NCBI RefSeq assembly: GCF_023520795.1
Contig: NZ_CP046605.1
Location: 1,843,438 to 1,907,437 of the forward strand
Source: Corynebacterium accolens
Lineage (GTDB): Bacteria; Actinomycetota; Actinomycetes; Mycobacteriales; Mycobacteriaceae
Direction: 5' to 3'
Length of the DNA: 64,000 bases
Positions 8,417 to 17,968 of this stretch are shown here, one piece after another. Each line of letters starts with the position of its first letter. Positions within the stretch are counted from its first letter, which is position 1. Made by a program: the position numbers and the translations under genes. The notes under the pieces were generated by a model that did not search any database, had not been told where the DNA came from, and was given only the letters and a program-made list of their open reading frames with translations.

Positions 8417-8583
8417 CGTGGATGGATCCTTTGCACGCGAAGATAACTTTATTTCTGCACAGATACCTTAGCCGAAAGCCCGCCCAAGGTATGCATCTGG
8501 GCTGCGCGCCGTGGCGTGTGGCATACTGGACTGTCTCTTTTAGGTACTCTCCCTCCACGCGTCTTTGAATTGAGCAACCCTCT

Positions 8584-10470
8584 ATGAAATCCCTCGTACG
8601 CATTACCCGCAGCGCTTCTGCCCTGTGGCCCTATTATCTCGGCGTGTTGCTCGCAGCGACGGTCACCGCCGTCCTTGCGTTGATTTCACCCTTTTTCACC
8701 AGGGAAGCCACCGACATCATCGTTGAGGCGCTCCAAACAAGCGAGCCGCTTGGCGATGCCCTGCGTGCCGTCCTCTTCCTCACCCTCGCCCTCTTCCTTG
8801 CCGATGCCGCCAATGCCTTATTCCGCAATGTCGGCAGCTACATCGGCGATGTCATGGTCTCGCGCTTGCGCCAGATTTTATCCAACCGCTACTTTGCCAA
8901 GCTCTTGGCGCTGCCGCAGGGCTATTACGATAATCAGGTCACCGGCACCATCATCGCCCGGCTGGATCGCTCCATTGCGAATATCACGCAGTTTATCCAG
9001 TCCTTTGCCAATAACTTCTTCACGATGATCATCCAGACCATCGCGGTATTGGCCATTACCGCCTGGTACTACTGGCCGCTGACCATCTTATTGGCGCTGC
9101 TTTTCCCCATTTATATGTGGCTAACCGCGCTGACCTCGAAGCGCTGGCAAAAATTTGAGGCCATTAAAAACGAAAACATCGACCAAGCCAATGGCCGGTT
9201 TGCTGAGGTCATAGGCCAGGTCAAGGTCACCAAGTCCTTCGTCGCCGAATCCCGCGAGTTGGACCATTTTGCCCAGCGCTATGACACCGTGGTCGATACC
9301 ACGCGGCCGCAGTCGCGCTGGTGGCACATGATGGATACCTTCCGCGGCATCGCCATGGCCATAATCTTTTTGGGCATCTACGCGGTCATTTTCTGGCGCA
9401 CCCTCGAAGGCCACTTTTCCATCGGCGATATGGTCATGCTCTTGCAAATGGTCACCATGGCCAAACAGCCCGTATTCATGATGAGCTGGATGATCGATAC
9501 GGCCCAGCGCGCTATCGCCGGCTCGCGCGACTACTTCAAGGTCATGGAAGAAGACCTAGAGCCCACCGCCTCGCGCGAGCTGGTCGCCGCCATCACGGAC
9601 TCCGGCACCCCCGAGCTCAACCTCACCCCTATTACCCCATTGGAGCCCACGCCCGGCGCGCCGGTCTTTGCCTTTGATGATGTTTCCTTTGCCTATGAAG
9701 AAGGAAAGCCCGTCGTTACAAATATCTCCTTTAGCGCGCACGAGGGCCAGAAGGTCGCGCTCGTGGGTGAATCGGGCGGCGGTAAATCCACCCTGGTCAA
9801 CCTGCTGCTGGGCCTGTATCACCCCTCGGCTGGTCACCTCGATGTGTTGGGCCACCGCGTCGATGACCTCACTGCGTCTCGCTTGCGCGCCTCTGTTGGC
9901 GTGGTTTTCCAAGAGTCTTACCTCTTTTCGGGCACCATCCGCGACAATATTGCCTATGGCAAGCCTGGGGCCACGGAGGAAGAAATCGTAGACGTCGCCA
10001 AGCGCGCCAATGCCCATGACTTCATTGAGGCCTTCCCGGATGGTTATGACACGGTCATCGGTGAGCGCGGGCTAAAACTTTCCGGCGGGCAGAAACAGCG
10101 CGTATCCGTCGCGCGCGCCATGTTGAAAGATGCCCCTATCTTAGTGCTCGATGAAGCCACCTCCGCGCTTGATACCAAGGCCGAGCGCGCCGTCCAAGCC
10201 GGCCTGGATGAGCTGATGAAGGATCGGACCACGCTGATTATCGCGCACCGCCTATCCACCATCGCGGATGTCGATACCATCATCACCCTCGAGGCAGGAA
10301 GGATTGATGAAATGGGCTCGCCCGCTGAGCTCGCGCAATCCGGCGGTATCTATGCCGAGCTACTCAAGCTCACCCAATCCAGCTCCGCGGCGGACCGCCG
10401 CCGGCTGAAAAAGTACGGCTTTGTCACCGGGGCCAATTCCCGCAGCGAGCACGGCGAAGAAAGTGAATAA
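8584..10470 (+). CDS. ABC exporter, fused permease and ATPase (MsbA/MDR-like)
   Basis: A 628-residue half-transporter. Residues 1-330 hold six transmembrane helices and the rest is the nucleotide-binding domain. Walker A GESGGGKS is at 395-402, the signature LSGGQKQR starts at 499, and Walker B ILVLDEATSALD follows about 20 residues later, with the H-loop in IAHRLST. It should work as a homodimer exporting lipids, peptides or drugs; the substrate is unknown. The ATG at 8584 begins the first span directly. The next gene, aecD, follows after about 40 bp, so co-transcription is possible. Confidence 0.93.
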   Translation: MKSLVRITRSASALWPYYLGVLLAATVTAVLALISPFFTREATDIIVEALQTSEPLGDALRAVLFLTLALFLADAANALFRNVGSYIGDVMVSRLRQILSNRYFAKLLALPQGYYDNQVTGTIIARLDRSIANITQFIQSFANNFFTMIIQTIAVLAITAWYYWPLTILLALLFPIYMWLTALTSKRWQKFEAIKNENIDQANGRFAEVIGQVKVTKSFVAESRELDHFAQRYDTVVDTTRPQSRWWHMMDTFRGIAMAIIFLGIYAVIFWRTLEGHFSIGDMVMLLQMVTMAKQPVFMMSWMIDTAQRAIAGSRDYFKVMEEDLEPTASRELVAAITDSGTPELNLTPITPLEPTPGAPVFAFDDVSFAYEEGKPVVTNISFSAHEGQKVALVGESGGGKSTLVNLLLGLYHPSAGHLDVLGHRVDDLTASRLRASVGVVFQESYLFSGTIRDNIAYGKPGATEEEIVDVAKRANAHDFIEAFPDGYDTVIGERGLKLSGGQKQRVSVARAMLKDAPILVLDEATSALDTKAERAVQAGLDELMKDRTTLIIAHRLSTIADVDTIITLEAGRIDEMGSPAELAQSGGIYAELLKLTQSSSAADRRRLKKYGFVTGANSRSEHGEESE

Positions 10471-10512
10471 ATCCACTGGGACTGCTGCGCTTAAAGCGTT
10501 AAGCTTGTGTGC

Positions 10513-11643
10513 ATGCAGTTTCCTAGCCTAGAAGAGTTGCAAGCCCGCGGAACCCGCAAGTGGACCGTCTTCGATGAAGACGTCCTCCCGCTGTGGATCG
10601 CGGAGTCCGATTTCCCCACCGCCCCCGCCGTCAAGAAGGCGCTGCAGGAGATGGTGGATAATGAAACCTTCGGCTATACCCCCTCCCCCAAGGCCTCGGG
10701 GCTGCGCGAGGCCGTCGCGGATTTCTATGCGGAGCGCTACGACTGGCGCCCCAATGCCGATCACATCTTCTGGATAGGCGATGTCGTCCGCGGCCTCTTG
10801 CTCGGCGTGCAGTACTTTACCCGCGATGATTCCCCCGTCATCGTGCCCGTGCCCTCCTACCCACCGCTGCTGGAACTTCCCCGCACGGCTGGGCGCGAAA
10901 AGATCGAAACCAGCCTCGAGCTAGAGGAAATCGAGCAGGCCTTCAAGGACGGTGCCGGTTCTATTCTCTTGGCCAACCCCTATAACCCGCACGGCCACGT
11001 CTTGTCGGAGGACTACCTCCGCGGGCTGGTGGAGTTGGCGGAGAAATACGATGCCCGCATCTTGGCCGATGAAATCCATGCCCCGCTGGTCTATGAAGGA
11101 AAGCATATCCCGGTGGCATCGCTAAGCGAGGAAGCAGCGCAGCGCACCATCACCGTCACCGCCACCTCCAAGGCCTTTAATACCGCGGGACTTAAGTGCG
11201 CGCAGATCATCTTTTCCAATGCCGCCGATGCCCAAAAGTGGAACGGGCTGACCGGTGTGGCCAAAGACGGTACCGGCACCTTAGGTGTGCTTGCAGCCGA
11301 GGCCGCCTACCGCCACGGTGGGGACTTCCTGGACGAGGAAATTGAATACCTACGCGAGACCCGCGACTGGCTGGTAGAAGAACTGCCGCAGCGCATCCCC
11401 GGGCTGAAGACCTCGCAGCCGCAGGCCACCTACCTGTTGTGGCTGGACTTTTCCGATACCGCTATCGCCGGCAATCCCCAGCCTGCTAAGTGGCTCCGCG
11501 AGAATGCCCGCGTCGCGCTCAACGAGGGCGATACCTTCGGCACCGGCGGCCCCGGCCACGCGCGGTTGAACTTCGCTACCTCCCGCGAAATCTTGGGCGA
11601 GGCACTCGACCGCATGGAAAAAACCTTCGCCGAGCTCGACTAG
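10513..11643 (+). CDS. aecD: Cystathionine beta-lyase / C-S lyase (MalY-PatB type)
   Basis: A 376-residue PLP enzyme of aminotransferase class I/II that splits C-S bonds of cystathionine and cysteine conjugates to pyruvate, ammonia and a thiol. The PLP lysine is Lys220 in TATSKAFN. The substrate-side motifs NPYNPHG and ADEIHAPL match the MalY/PatB/AecD group. The start is ATG 10513 (MQFPSLEEL) instead of the GTG two codons upstream; neither has a clear ribosome site. In C. glutamicum aecD is followed by brnQ, as here. Homologues in axillary corynebacteria release odorous thiols, which is a family fact rather than evidence for this strain. Confidence 0.9.
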   Translation: MQFPSLEELQARGTRKWTVFDEDVLPLWIAESDFPTAPAVKKALQEMVDNETFGYTPSPKASGLREAVADFYAERYDWRPNADHIFWIGDVVRGLLLGVQYFTRDDSPVIVPVPSYPPLLELPRTAGREKIETSLELEEIEQAFKDGAGSILLANPYNPHGHVLSEDYLRGLVELAEKYDARILADEIHAPLVYEGKHIPVASLSEEAAQRTITVTATSKAFNTAGLKCAQIIFSNAADAQKWNGLTGVAKDGTGTLGVLAAEAAYRHGGDFLDEEIEYLRETRDWLVEELPQRIPGLKTSQPQATYLLWLDFSDTAIAGNPQPAKWLRENARVALNEGDTFGTGGPGHARLNFATSREILGEALDRMEKTFAELD

Positions 11644-11662
11644 TTCTTACCTTTCTCCCCCG

Positions 11663-11692
11663 CCCCATCGCACCCGCGATGGGGCTTTTATT
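11663..11692 (+). terminator. Rho-independent terminator after aecD
   Basis: CCCCATCGC at 11663-11671 pairs perfectly with GCGATGGGG at 11676-11684 across a 4-nt loop and is followed by CTTTTATT. It separates aecD from brnQ, so read-through would be needed for co-transcription. Confidence 0.9.
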
Positions 11693-11750
11693 GCATTTTC
11701 ACCATGCTTTGATTTCTCAACAGGTGGGCAGTAATATCTCATTACACGAA

Positions 11751-11767
11751 TAGCCCCTATAGGGCTA
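11751..11767. promoter_or_regulatory. Inverted repeat TAGCCC-N5-GGGCTA upstream of brnQ
   Basis: Two 6-bp arms around CTATA lie 87 bp before the brnQ start, in an A+T-richer stretch following the aecD terminator. It could be an operator or part of a leader hairpin; the regulator is unknown. Confidence 0.35.
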
Positions 11768-11853
11768 CAGAATTCGCATTCTCGTTCGCGTCGCCTGCCA
11801 CCACGGCTCTCGGCGCGGCTGATGGTTTTAGTACGCAATGTTAAGGAGCCAGG

Positions 11854-13281
11854 ATGGCTACCACCACTGCCTCAGGCACCCCCAAGAGCAAGGCCACCGT
11901 TGTCATTGCCTCGCTCATGCTCTTTTCGATGTTCTTCGGCGCCGGCAACCTCATTTTCCCGCCCATGGTGGGCGTATCCGCCGGTACCAACTTCTGGCCC
12001 GCCGTGCTGGGCTTCCTCGCCGCCGGCGTACTCTTGCCCGTCCTGGCCATCATCGCGGTCGCGATTTCCGGCCGCTCCGTGCGCGACCTGGGCGCGAATG
12101 GCGGCGCTATCTTCGGCGTCGTCTTTTCCGCCATGGCCTACCTGTCTATCGGCGCTTTCTACGCGCTCCCGCGCACCGGCGCGGTCTCCATGGAAACGGC
12201 GATTACTCCCCTGTTGGGTTGGGAAGGCACCCTGGCCAGCGGTTTATTCAATACTGTCTTCTTCCTCATCGCGTTAGGCCTTGCGTGGAAGCCCAATTCC
12301 ATCATCGATACGCTGGGCAAATTCCTCACCCCGGCCCTGGTTGCGCTGCTGGTCATCCTCATTACCTTGGCCGCGCTGAATCACCCGCGCGATCCCCAGA
12401 TGCCGACCGACGATTACGTTTCTTCCCCCATGGTCACCGGCCTTTTCGAGGGCTATAACACCATGGACGCGATTGCCGGCCTGGCCTTTTCCATCGTCAT
12501 CGTGGGTTCCCTGCGCTCTAAGGGCTTTAAGACCCAAAAGTCCCTGGTGAAGGGCACCATCACCGCGGCGCTTGTCGCCGGCGCCCTGCTTGCCGCCATC
12601 TACTTGGGGTTGGCCTGGGTGGGCCAGACCCTGCCCGATGGCCAGTCCTATGATTCAGGTGCGCCGCTGCTTGCCGAGGCCGCCAATCTCACCATGGGTA
12701 CCTTCGGCCAGGCCCTCTTCTCCGCCATCGTCGTCCTCGCCTGCCTGACCACCGCGGTGGGCCTTATCACCGCGACCTCCGCGTTCTTCGAGATGCTGGT
12801 GCCTAAGACGACCTACCACCTGTGGGCCTGCATCTTTACCGCGATGTCCATCCTCTTCGCCTTCCAGGGCCTCGACACCGTGTTGTCCATTGCGGTGCCG
12901 TTTATCACCTTCCTGTACCCACCGGCTATCTCCCTTATCCTGCTCACGCTTATCCAGCCGGCGGTCAAGAATTCCGTCGTGTTCTACTGGACCTACCGCC
13001 TTGCCCTGTGGGTATCGGTCATCTGGTCCGCCCTGACCGTCATTTCCGCGCAGGGTTGGGGCACTGCCGCCTTGGATCCCATCTTGTCTTTGGCGCCTGG
13101 CCAAGCGGTGGATCTGGGCTGGATTATGCCCACCGTCATCGCGGCCGTCATTGGCCTGATTGTGGATATCTCCACCAAGGCCGGCGAGAAGCACTCCAAC
13201 TCCGTGACCGCGGCTGCCGATGCCGATGGCGATGCCGTCGTTGACTCGCCGCTCGATGCAGCGGCATCGCCAAAGAGCTAA
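11854..13281 (+). CDS. brnQ: Branched-chain amino acid importer BrnQ (LIVCS family)
   Basis: A 475-residue membrane protein with about 12 spans that imports Leu, Ile and Val with Na+ or H+. The N-terminal block SLMLFSMFFGAGNLIFPP is the diagnostic LIVCS motif. AAGGAG at 11843-11848 lies 5 nt before the ATG. Gene order aecD-brnQ-monooxygenase matches C. glutamicum. The polar C-terminal 30 residues (from KAGEKHSNS) are likely cytosolic. A terminator follows. Confidence 0.94.
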   Translation: MATTTASGTPKSKATVVIASLMLFSMFFGAGNLIFPPMVGVSAGTNFWPAVLGFLAAGVLLPVLAIIAVAISGRSVRDLGANGGAIFGVVFSAMAYLSIGAFYALPRTGAVSMETAITPLLGWEGTLASGLFNTVFFLIALGLAWKPNSIIDTLGKFLTPALVALLVILITLAALNHPRDPQMPTDDYVSSPMVTGLFEGYNTMDAIAGLAFSIVIVGSLRSKGFKTQKSLVKGTITAALVAGALLAAIYLGLAWVGQTLPDGQSYDSGAPLLAEAANLTMGTFGQALFSAIVVLACLTTAVGLITATSAFFEMLVPKTTYHLWACIFTAMSILFAFQGLDTVLSIAVPFITFLYPPAISLILLTLIQPAVKNSVVFYWTYRLALWVSVIWSALTVISAQGWGTAALDPILSLAPGQAVDLGWIMPTVIAAVIGLIVDISTKAGEKHSNSVTAAADADGDAVVDSPLDAAASPKS

Positions 13282-13301
13282 GCTCCCTCCCTCCTTCTCT
13301 G

Positions 13302-13346
13302 CCCCGCCGTTGGCCCGCATTCCTCGGGTTCTGCGGCGGGGTTTCT
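13302..13346 (+). terminator. Rho-independent terminator after brnQ
   Basis: CCCCGCCG at 13302-13309 pairs with CGGCGGGG at 13334-13341 and is followed by TTTCTGTCT. The loop is about 24 nt and contains further partial pairing. Confidence 0.75.
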
Positions 13347-13447
13347 GTCTGCGGGCGTACTCCACGCGCAAGAAGCACGGAATAGCGCTGCCCCGCGTAC
13401 CGTTGCACTATAGGTACTATTCCCGCGAGAAAAAGGATTATTTTCCC

Positions 13448-14467
13448 ATGACTGATCACGCGCCGCTTTCCGTATTGGACTTTTGCACCATCTATGACGG
13501 TGAAACCCCCGCCCAATCCATTAACCGGTCGGTGGAATTGGCCCAAGAAGCCGAAAAGCTGGGGTATTCCCGCATGTGGTACACCGAACACCACAATATG
13601 AAGTCCATTATGTCCTCCGCGCCCGCCGTCCTCATCGCGCACATCGGCGCGAAGACGGAGCGCATCCGGTTGGGCTCTGGCGGCGTGATGCTGCCCAACC
13701 ACTCGCCGTACGTCATCGCCGAGCAATTCGGCACCCTAGAGGAGATGTACCCGGAGCGCATCGACTTGGGCGTCGGCCGCGCCCCCGGCACGGACATGAA
13801 TACCTTGGGCCGTGCGCTGCGCCGCGATGGTCAATCCGCCGAGCGTTTTCCAGAAGACGTCAAAGAGCTCAACGCTTATCTGGAGGGCAAGGCCTATATT
13901 CCTGGGGTCAGCGCGGTTCCCGGTGCCAATACGAACGTTCCTATCTATATTCTGGGCTCGTCCATGTTCGGCGCTTCGCTCGCGGCAAAGCTCGGCCTGC
14001 CCTACGCCTTTGCCTCCCACTTCGCCCCGCAGCACCTCGAGGAAGCAACGACCTACTACCGGGAGAACTTCCAGCCTTCCGAGCGGTTTAGCAAGCCCTA
14101 CGTCATCGCCGGTGTCAACGTCACCGCCGCCGATACTATGCAAGAGGCAGAAGCTGAGTACGAGCGCGTGTGCTTTAACCGCGTGAAGTCTTTCGCCGGC
14201 CGCGGCAAGTACTTGACCGACCAGCAGGTAGAGCAGATCATCGAGTCTTACCAAGGCCAGCAAATCCTGGACATGCTGCGCTACTCCGCGGTTGGCACCA
14301 CCAAGGAAGTCACCGAATACCTGGAGAAGTTCCAAGAGCACGCCAAGGCCGATGAGCTCATGATTTCCCTGCAGTCCAGCTCACACGAGAATGTTATTAA
14401 GAACATGCACGTGCTTGCCGAGGGCTGGCAGCTCGATCCAGCCAACGTGGCGGGCACCCCGCGCTAA
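13448..14467 (+). CDS. LLM-class flavin-dependent oxidoreductase (luciferase-like)
   Basis: A 339-residue TIM-barrel protein of the bacterial luciferase-like group that uses FMNH2 or F420-type flavins. Typical blocks are present: MWYTEHHNM near residues 43-51, RLGSGGVMLPNHSP near 77-90, and ERIDLGVGRAPGTD near 105-118. This is the subgroup annotated as alkanal monooxygenase-like. The start is ATG 13448, with AAAGGA about 11 nt upstream; the longer frame from 13220 would run through the brnQ end and terminator. It is isolated by a terminator on its left. The substrate is unknown. Confidence 0.9.
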   Translation: MTDHAPLSVLDFCTIYDGETPAQSINRSVELAQEAEKLGYSRMWYTEHHNMKSIMSSAPAVLIAHIGAKTERIRLGSGGVMLPNHSPYVIAEQFGTLEEMYPERIDLGVGRAPGTDMNTLGRALRRDGQSAERFPEDVKELNAYLEGKAYIPGVSAVPGANTNVPIYILGSSMFGASLAAKLGLPYAFASHFAPQHLEEATTYYRENFQPSERFSKPYVIAGVNVTAADTMQEAEAEYERVCFNRVKSFAGRGKYLTDQQVEQIIESYQGQQILDMLRYSAVGTTKEVTEYLEKFQEHAKADELMISLQSSSHENVIKNMHVLAEGWQLDPANVAGTPR

Positions 14468-14667
14468 GCCCCCGCCTCGCTGCGCTAAACGGCGCCGGGC
14501 TGCACCGAGCGGGGCAGCCCTCAGCCGCACCATTCTGGCTGCTCAGCACCACCGGATTCGCCGCACAACAGCCGCTGAGATTGCCCTAATTAATGGTAAA
14601 ATAAGCCCACCCCCGAATGGTTTTAGGGAGTTTATGTGTTGCATAACGCACACGTTATTCTTCATCC

Positions 14668-16188
14668 ATGAAAGTATTACGTGCGCGCTCAGCGCTTGGC
14701 TGTCTCGCGATGGCGACAGCGCTGGGTACAGTAACAGCTTGTTCAGCGGGCCATACGGCGGTGGTAGATACCTCCGGCAACGAAGCCGCCCTAACGGTGG
14801 CGTCTAGTTCGGGGGCCACCTCGCTCGACTTCACCACTACCAGTGGGGCCGCCGCGCCCTCGGTGCTGATGGATAACGTCTATGAGACCCTGGTGCGCAT
14901 CGATGAAGACGGGTCCATCACCCCAGGCTTGGCCAAGGACTGGGACATCAGTGAAGATTCGAAGACCTATACTTTCCACCTGCGCAATGACGTAACTTTT
15001 TCCAACGGCGATCCCTTCACCGCACAGACCGCCGCCTTTTCCATTAATTACGTCAAAAATGACTGGGCCAACGGCATTTCCTCCGCCATGGATCCCGTCG
15101 ATAGCGCCACCGCGGTAGATGACCACACCCTCAAGGTGCGGCTGGACAAGCCGTCGAACCGCTGGCTGTGGTCCATGGGCACCACCATCGGTGCGATGAT
15201 GTCACCTAAGAGTATGGACGACCTCGCAGCCCAACCTATCGGCACCGGCCCCTATGAGGTGGCGGGATTTTCCCCCTCGGAATTCGTCTCCTTGCACAAG
15301 CGCGATGATTACTGGGGCACACCGTCTGAACACGATGTCACGGTGCGCTACTTCCCCGATGCCATTTCCTCGGTCACCGCGCTGCGCTCGGGCGGCGTGG
15401 ACGTCGTCTGGGGCGTGGGCAACCCCGAAATCCTCGATTCCCTAGATGATTCCATCGATACCAACGTTGGCACCACCAATGGTGAGGTCTTGCTATCGAT
15501 GAATAATGACCGCGCCCCCTTCGACGATCCGCGGGTGCGCCAGGCCGTTTCTTACGCCGTCGACCGTCAAGCGGCCAATGACATCGTGTGGTCTGGCATG
15601 GCCACCGATACCGGCGGCGCGCCCATGGCGCCCACCGATCCTTGGTTCGAGGGCAAGAACTATTACGACTTCAACCCGGATAAGGCCCGCTCGCTGCTTG
15701 CCGATGCCGACGCTGAGGGCACCCCACTCACCATCACCGTGCCTACGCTCTACTATGCCCAGGCCATCTCCGAGCTGCTGTACTCGCAGCTTTCCGATGT
15801 CGGCTTCGACGTCACCCTCGAAACCGCCGAGTTCCCCGCCGTGTGGCTGGGCCAGGTTCACGGCGCCAAGGACTACCAGATGTCGATTATCTCCCACGTG
15901 GAGGCCCGCGATATTCCGGCGCTTTTTGGCAACCCGGATTACTACCTGAATTACGATTCCGCCCGCACGCGCGAGCTGCTCGAAAAGGCCGATACCGCAG
16001 CACCTGAAGACTATCCCCGCCGCATGACGCAGGTCGTGGACCAAATCATGGCCGATGCCGGCGCGCTTACCGTGATGAATATGCCGAATGTCGTTCTAAC
16101 GCGCCACGGCATCAGCGGCTTGCACACCAATCAGGTCACCGACGCCATCGTGTTGCGCGATCTCACCGACGACAAGGAGGACCAATGA
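14668..16188 (+). CDS. Peptide/nickel ABC transporter substrate-binding lipoprotein
   Basis: A 506-residue exported lipoprotein of the SBP_bac_5 (DppA/OppA/NikA) family. The signal peptide ends in lipobox VTAC around residue 25. Family blocks include VYETLVRIDEDGSITPGLA, the DDYWG block and the FDDPRVRQAVSYAVDR stretch. It captures peptides, nickel-chelate or similar ligands outside the membrane. It is the first gene of a four-gene importer operon whose members overlap by ATGA. The 200-bp upstream gap holds the promoter, but I see no clear operator. The ligand cannot be assigned. Confidence 0.92.
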   Translation: MKVLRARSALGCLAMATALGTVTACSAGHTAVVDTSGNEAALTVASSSGATSLDFTTTSGAAAPSVLMDNVYETLVRIDEDGSITPGLAKDWDISEDSKTYTFHLRNDVTFSNGDPFTAQTAAFSINYVKNDWANGISSAMDPVDSATAVDDHTLKVRLDKPSNRWLWSMGTTIGAMMSPKSMDDLAAQPIGTGPYEVAGFSPSEFVSLHKRDDYWGTPSEHDVTVRYFPDAISSVTALRSGGVDVVWGVGNPEILDSLDDSIDTNVGTTNGEVLLSMNNDRAPFDDPRVRQAVSYAVDRQAANDIVWSGMATDTGGAPMAPTDPWFEGKNYYDFNPDKARSLLADADAEGTPLTITVPTLYYAQAISELLYSQLSDVGFDVTLETAEFPAVWLGQVHGAKDYQMSIISHVEARDIPALFGNPDYYLNYDSARTRELLEKADTAAPEDYPRRMTQVVDQIMADAGALTVMNMPNVVLTRHGISGLHTNQVTDAIVLRDLTDDKEDQ

Positions 16189-17150
16189 GTACCTCTCGGG
16201 CACAGGCCATAATCCGGCCGCTGCTACGCTTCGTTCTCACGCTTTTTATCGCCTCCCTCATCATCTTCGCGCTCATGCGCGCCGTGCCCGGCAACCCGGC
16301 GCGCGTCGCGTTGGGCGTTAATGCCACTGAGGACGCCATCGCCGAGCTCAGCGCAGATCTCGGCCTCGACCGGCCGCTCATCGCGCAATACGGCGAGTGG
16401 ATGAAGGGCCTTGCCACCGGCGATTTTGGCAAGTCGCTGTCCTCGCAACAGGACATCACCCCGCTGGTTGTGGACCGCCTGCAGGTCACGCTCATCCTCA
16501 TCGTCCTAGCCATGGCCTTGGCGCTGGCCTGCGCGATTCCCATCGGCATGTGGCTGGCGCATAACCGCAATTCGCGGGTTGCCGGCCTGGTCTCCGCGGG
16601 AACGCAGTTGGGCATCGCCGTGCCAAGCTTCTTGGTCGGCATCATCTTGGTGGCCATCTTTGCAGTCCACCTGGGCTGGCTACCGGCCAATGGTTGGGTT
16701 CCGCCGAATCGCGGCGTGGGCGATTTCCTGCGCCACCTGATCCTGCCGGTCATCGCCTTGGCCCTGGTCCAGGGCGCCATGCTCACGCGCTATATGCGCT
16801 CCTCGGTGATCGACGTTATGGACCAGGACTATATCCGCACCGCCCGCGCCCTGGGCGATTCCCCGCGGGAGGCCCTGCACCGCCACGGACTGCGCAATGC
16901 CGCCCTGCCGGTGCTCACGGTCTCTGGCCTGCAATTGACCTCGATGGTGGTAGGCGCCGTGGTCATTGAATCCGTCTTCGTCATCCCCGGCGTGGGATCC
17001 ATGCTGCTCGATGCGGTCTCCGTGCGCGATCTGACCACGGTGCAGACCCTCGTCATGCTGCTGGTCACCTTCGCGCTGGCAGTAAACATGCTTACCGATG
17101 TCGCCTACCGCCTCATCGACCCCCGAATCAAGGCAGGTGACGCGCGATGA
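16185..17150 (+). CDS. ABC transporter permease, DppB/OppB type
   Basis: A 321-residue inner-membrane permease with six spans. It carries the EAA-type coupling loop (DYIRTARALGDSPREALHRHGLRNA) that docks on the ATPase. The ATG overlaps the stop of the binding protein gene by 4 nt. The N-terminal block ALMRAVPGNPARVALG is typical of the B-type subunit. It pairs with the following C-type permease. Confidence 0.93.
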   Translation: MSTSRAQAIIRPLLRFVLTLFIASLIIFALMRAVPGNPARVALGVNATEDAIAELSADLGLDRPLIAQYGEWMKGLATGDFGKSLSSQQDITPLVVDRLQVTLILIVLAMALALACAIPIGMWLAHNRNSRVAGLVSAGTQLGIAVPSFLVGIILVAIFAVHLGWLPANGWVPPNRGVGDFLRHLILPVIALALVQGAMLTRYMRSSVIDVMDQDYIRTARALGDSPREALHRHGLRNAALPVLTVSGLQLTSMVVGAVVIESVFVIPGVGSMLLDAVSVRDLTTVQTLVMLLVTFALAVNMLTDVAYRLIDPRIKAGDAR

Positions 17151-17968
17151 AAATGCGTTTTTCTGGTTGGCTAGGTGCCGTGCTCGTCGGCGCGGTCGTC
17201 GTAATCGCCCTCGTATCGCTGGTGTGGACGCCGTACGATCCCACCCTCGCCCAGCCGGGTAGCCGGCTATCCGGCCCCACCGCGGATCATATCCTGGGCA
17301 CGGACCGCTTCGGGCGCGATACCGCCTCGCGCATCATGGCGGGCGCGAAAATCACCGTCTTCGTGGGGCTCATCGCCGTCGGCATCGCAGGTCTTATCGG
17401 CATCCCGCTGGGAATTCTCGCGGGCATGCGCCGCGGCACCTGGGTAGAAGCGGTGGTCATGCGCGGCGCCGACGTCGTCATCGCCTTCCCGGCGCTCTTG
17501 CTCGCCATCATCGCCGGCGCGGTCTGGGGCCCATCGACGTTGACTGCCATGATTGCCATCGGTATTTCCGGCATCCCGTCCTTTGCCCGAGTGGCGCGCT
17601 CTGGCACGCTGCAGGTGGTCACGCAGGACTATATCGCCTCCGCCCGCATCTCCGCTGTGCCGGGATGGAAGGTTGCGGTGCGCCACGTGCTGCCGAATAT
17701 CGCGGGCCTTATCATCGTCCAGGCTTCGGTGTATTTTGCCCTCGCCATCCTCGCGGAGGCGGGCCTGTCCTACCTCGGTTTGGGCACCCCTCCCCCTGCT
17801 GCCTCGTGGGGCCGCATGCTGCAGGATGCCCAGTCGCTGCTGAGCACCGATCCCCTCCAGGCCCTGTGGCCGGGCCTCGCCATCGCCGCCACGGTCTTGG
17901 GCTTTAACCTGCTTGGCGATGCCCTCCGTGACGCCCTCGACCCCCGTATGAAAGGAGCCACGCGATGA
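17147..17968 (+). CDS. ABC transporter permease, DppC/OppC type
   Basis: A 273-residue permease. The N-terminal LGTDRFGRDTASRIMAGA is the standard OppC signature, and the coupling loop DYIASARISAVPGWKVAVRH follows around residue 160. It overlaps the upstream permease and the downstream ATPase genes by 4 nt each. It forms the translocation pore with the B subunit. Confidence 0.93.
   Translation: MKMRFSGWLGAVLVGAVVVIALVSLVWTPYDPTLAQPGSRLSGPTADHILGTDRFGRDTASRIMAGAKITVFVGLIAVGIAGLIGIPLGILAGMRRGTWVEAVVMRGADVVIAFPALLLAIIAGAVWGPSTLTAMIAIGISGIPSFARVARSGTLQVVTQDYIASARISAVPGWKVAVRHVLPNIAGLIIVQASVYFALAILAEAGLSYLGLGTPPPAASWGRMLQDAQSLLSTDPLQALWPGLAIAATVLGFNLLGDALRDALDPRMKGATR

Noticed and set aside
14497-14520. 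GGGCTGC ... GCAGCCC hairpin as a terminator after the flavin oxidoreductase
   Set aside because: A 10-nt loop and no following T tract make termination unconvincing.
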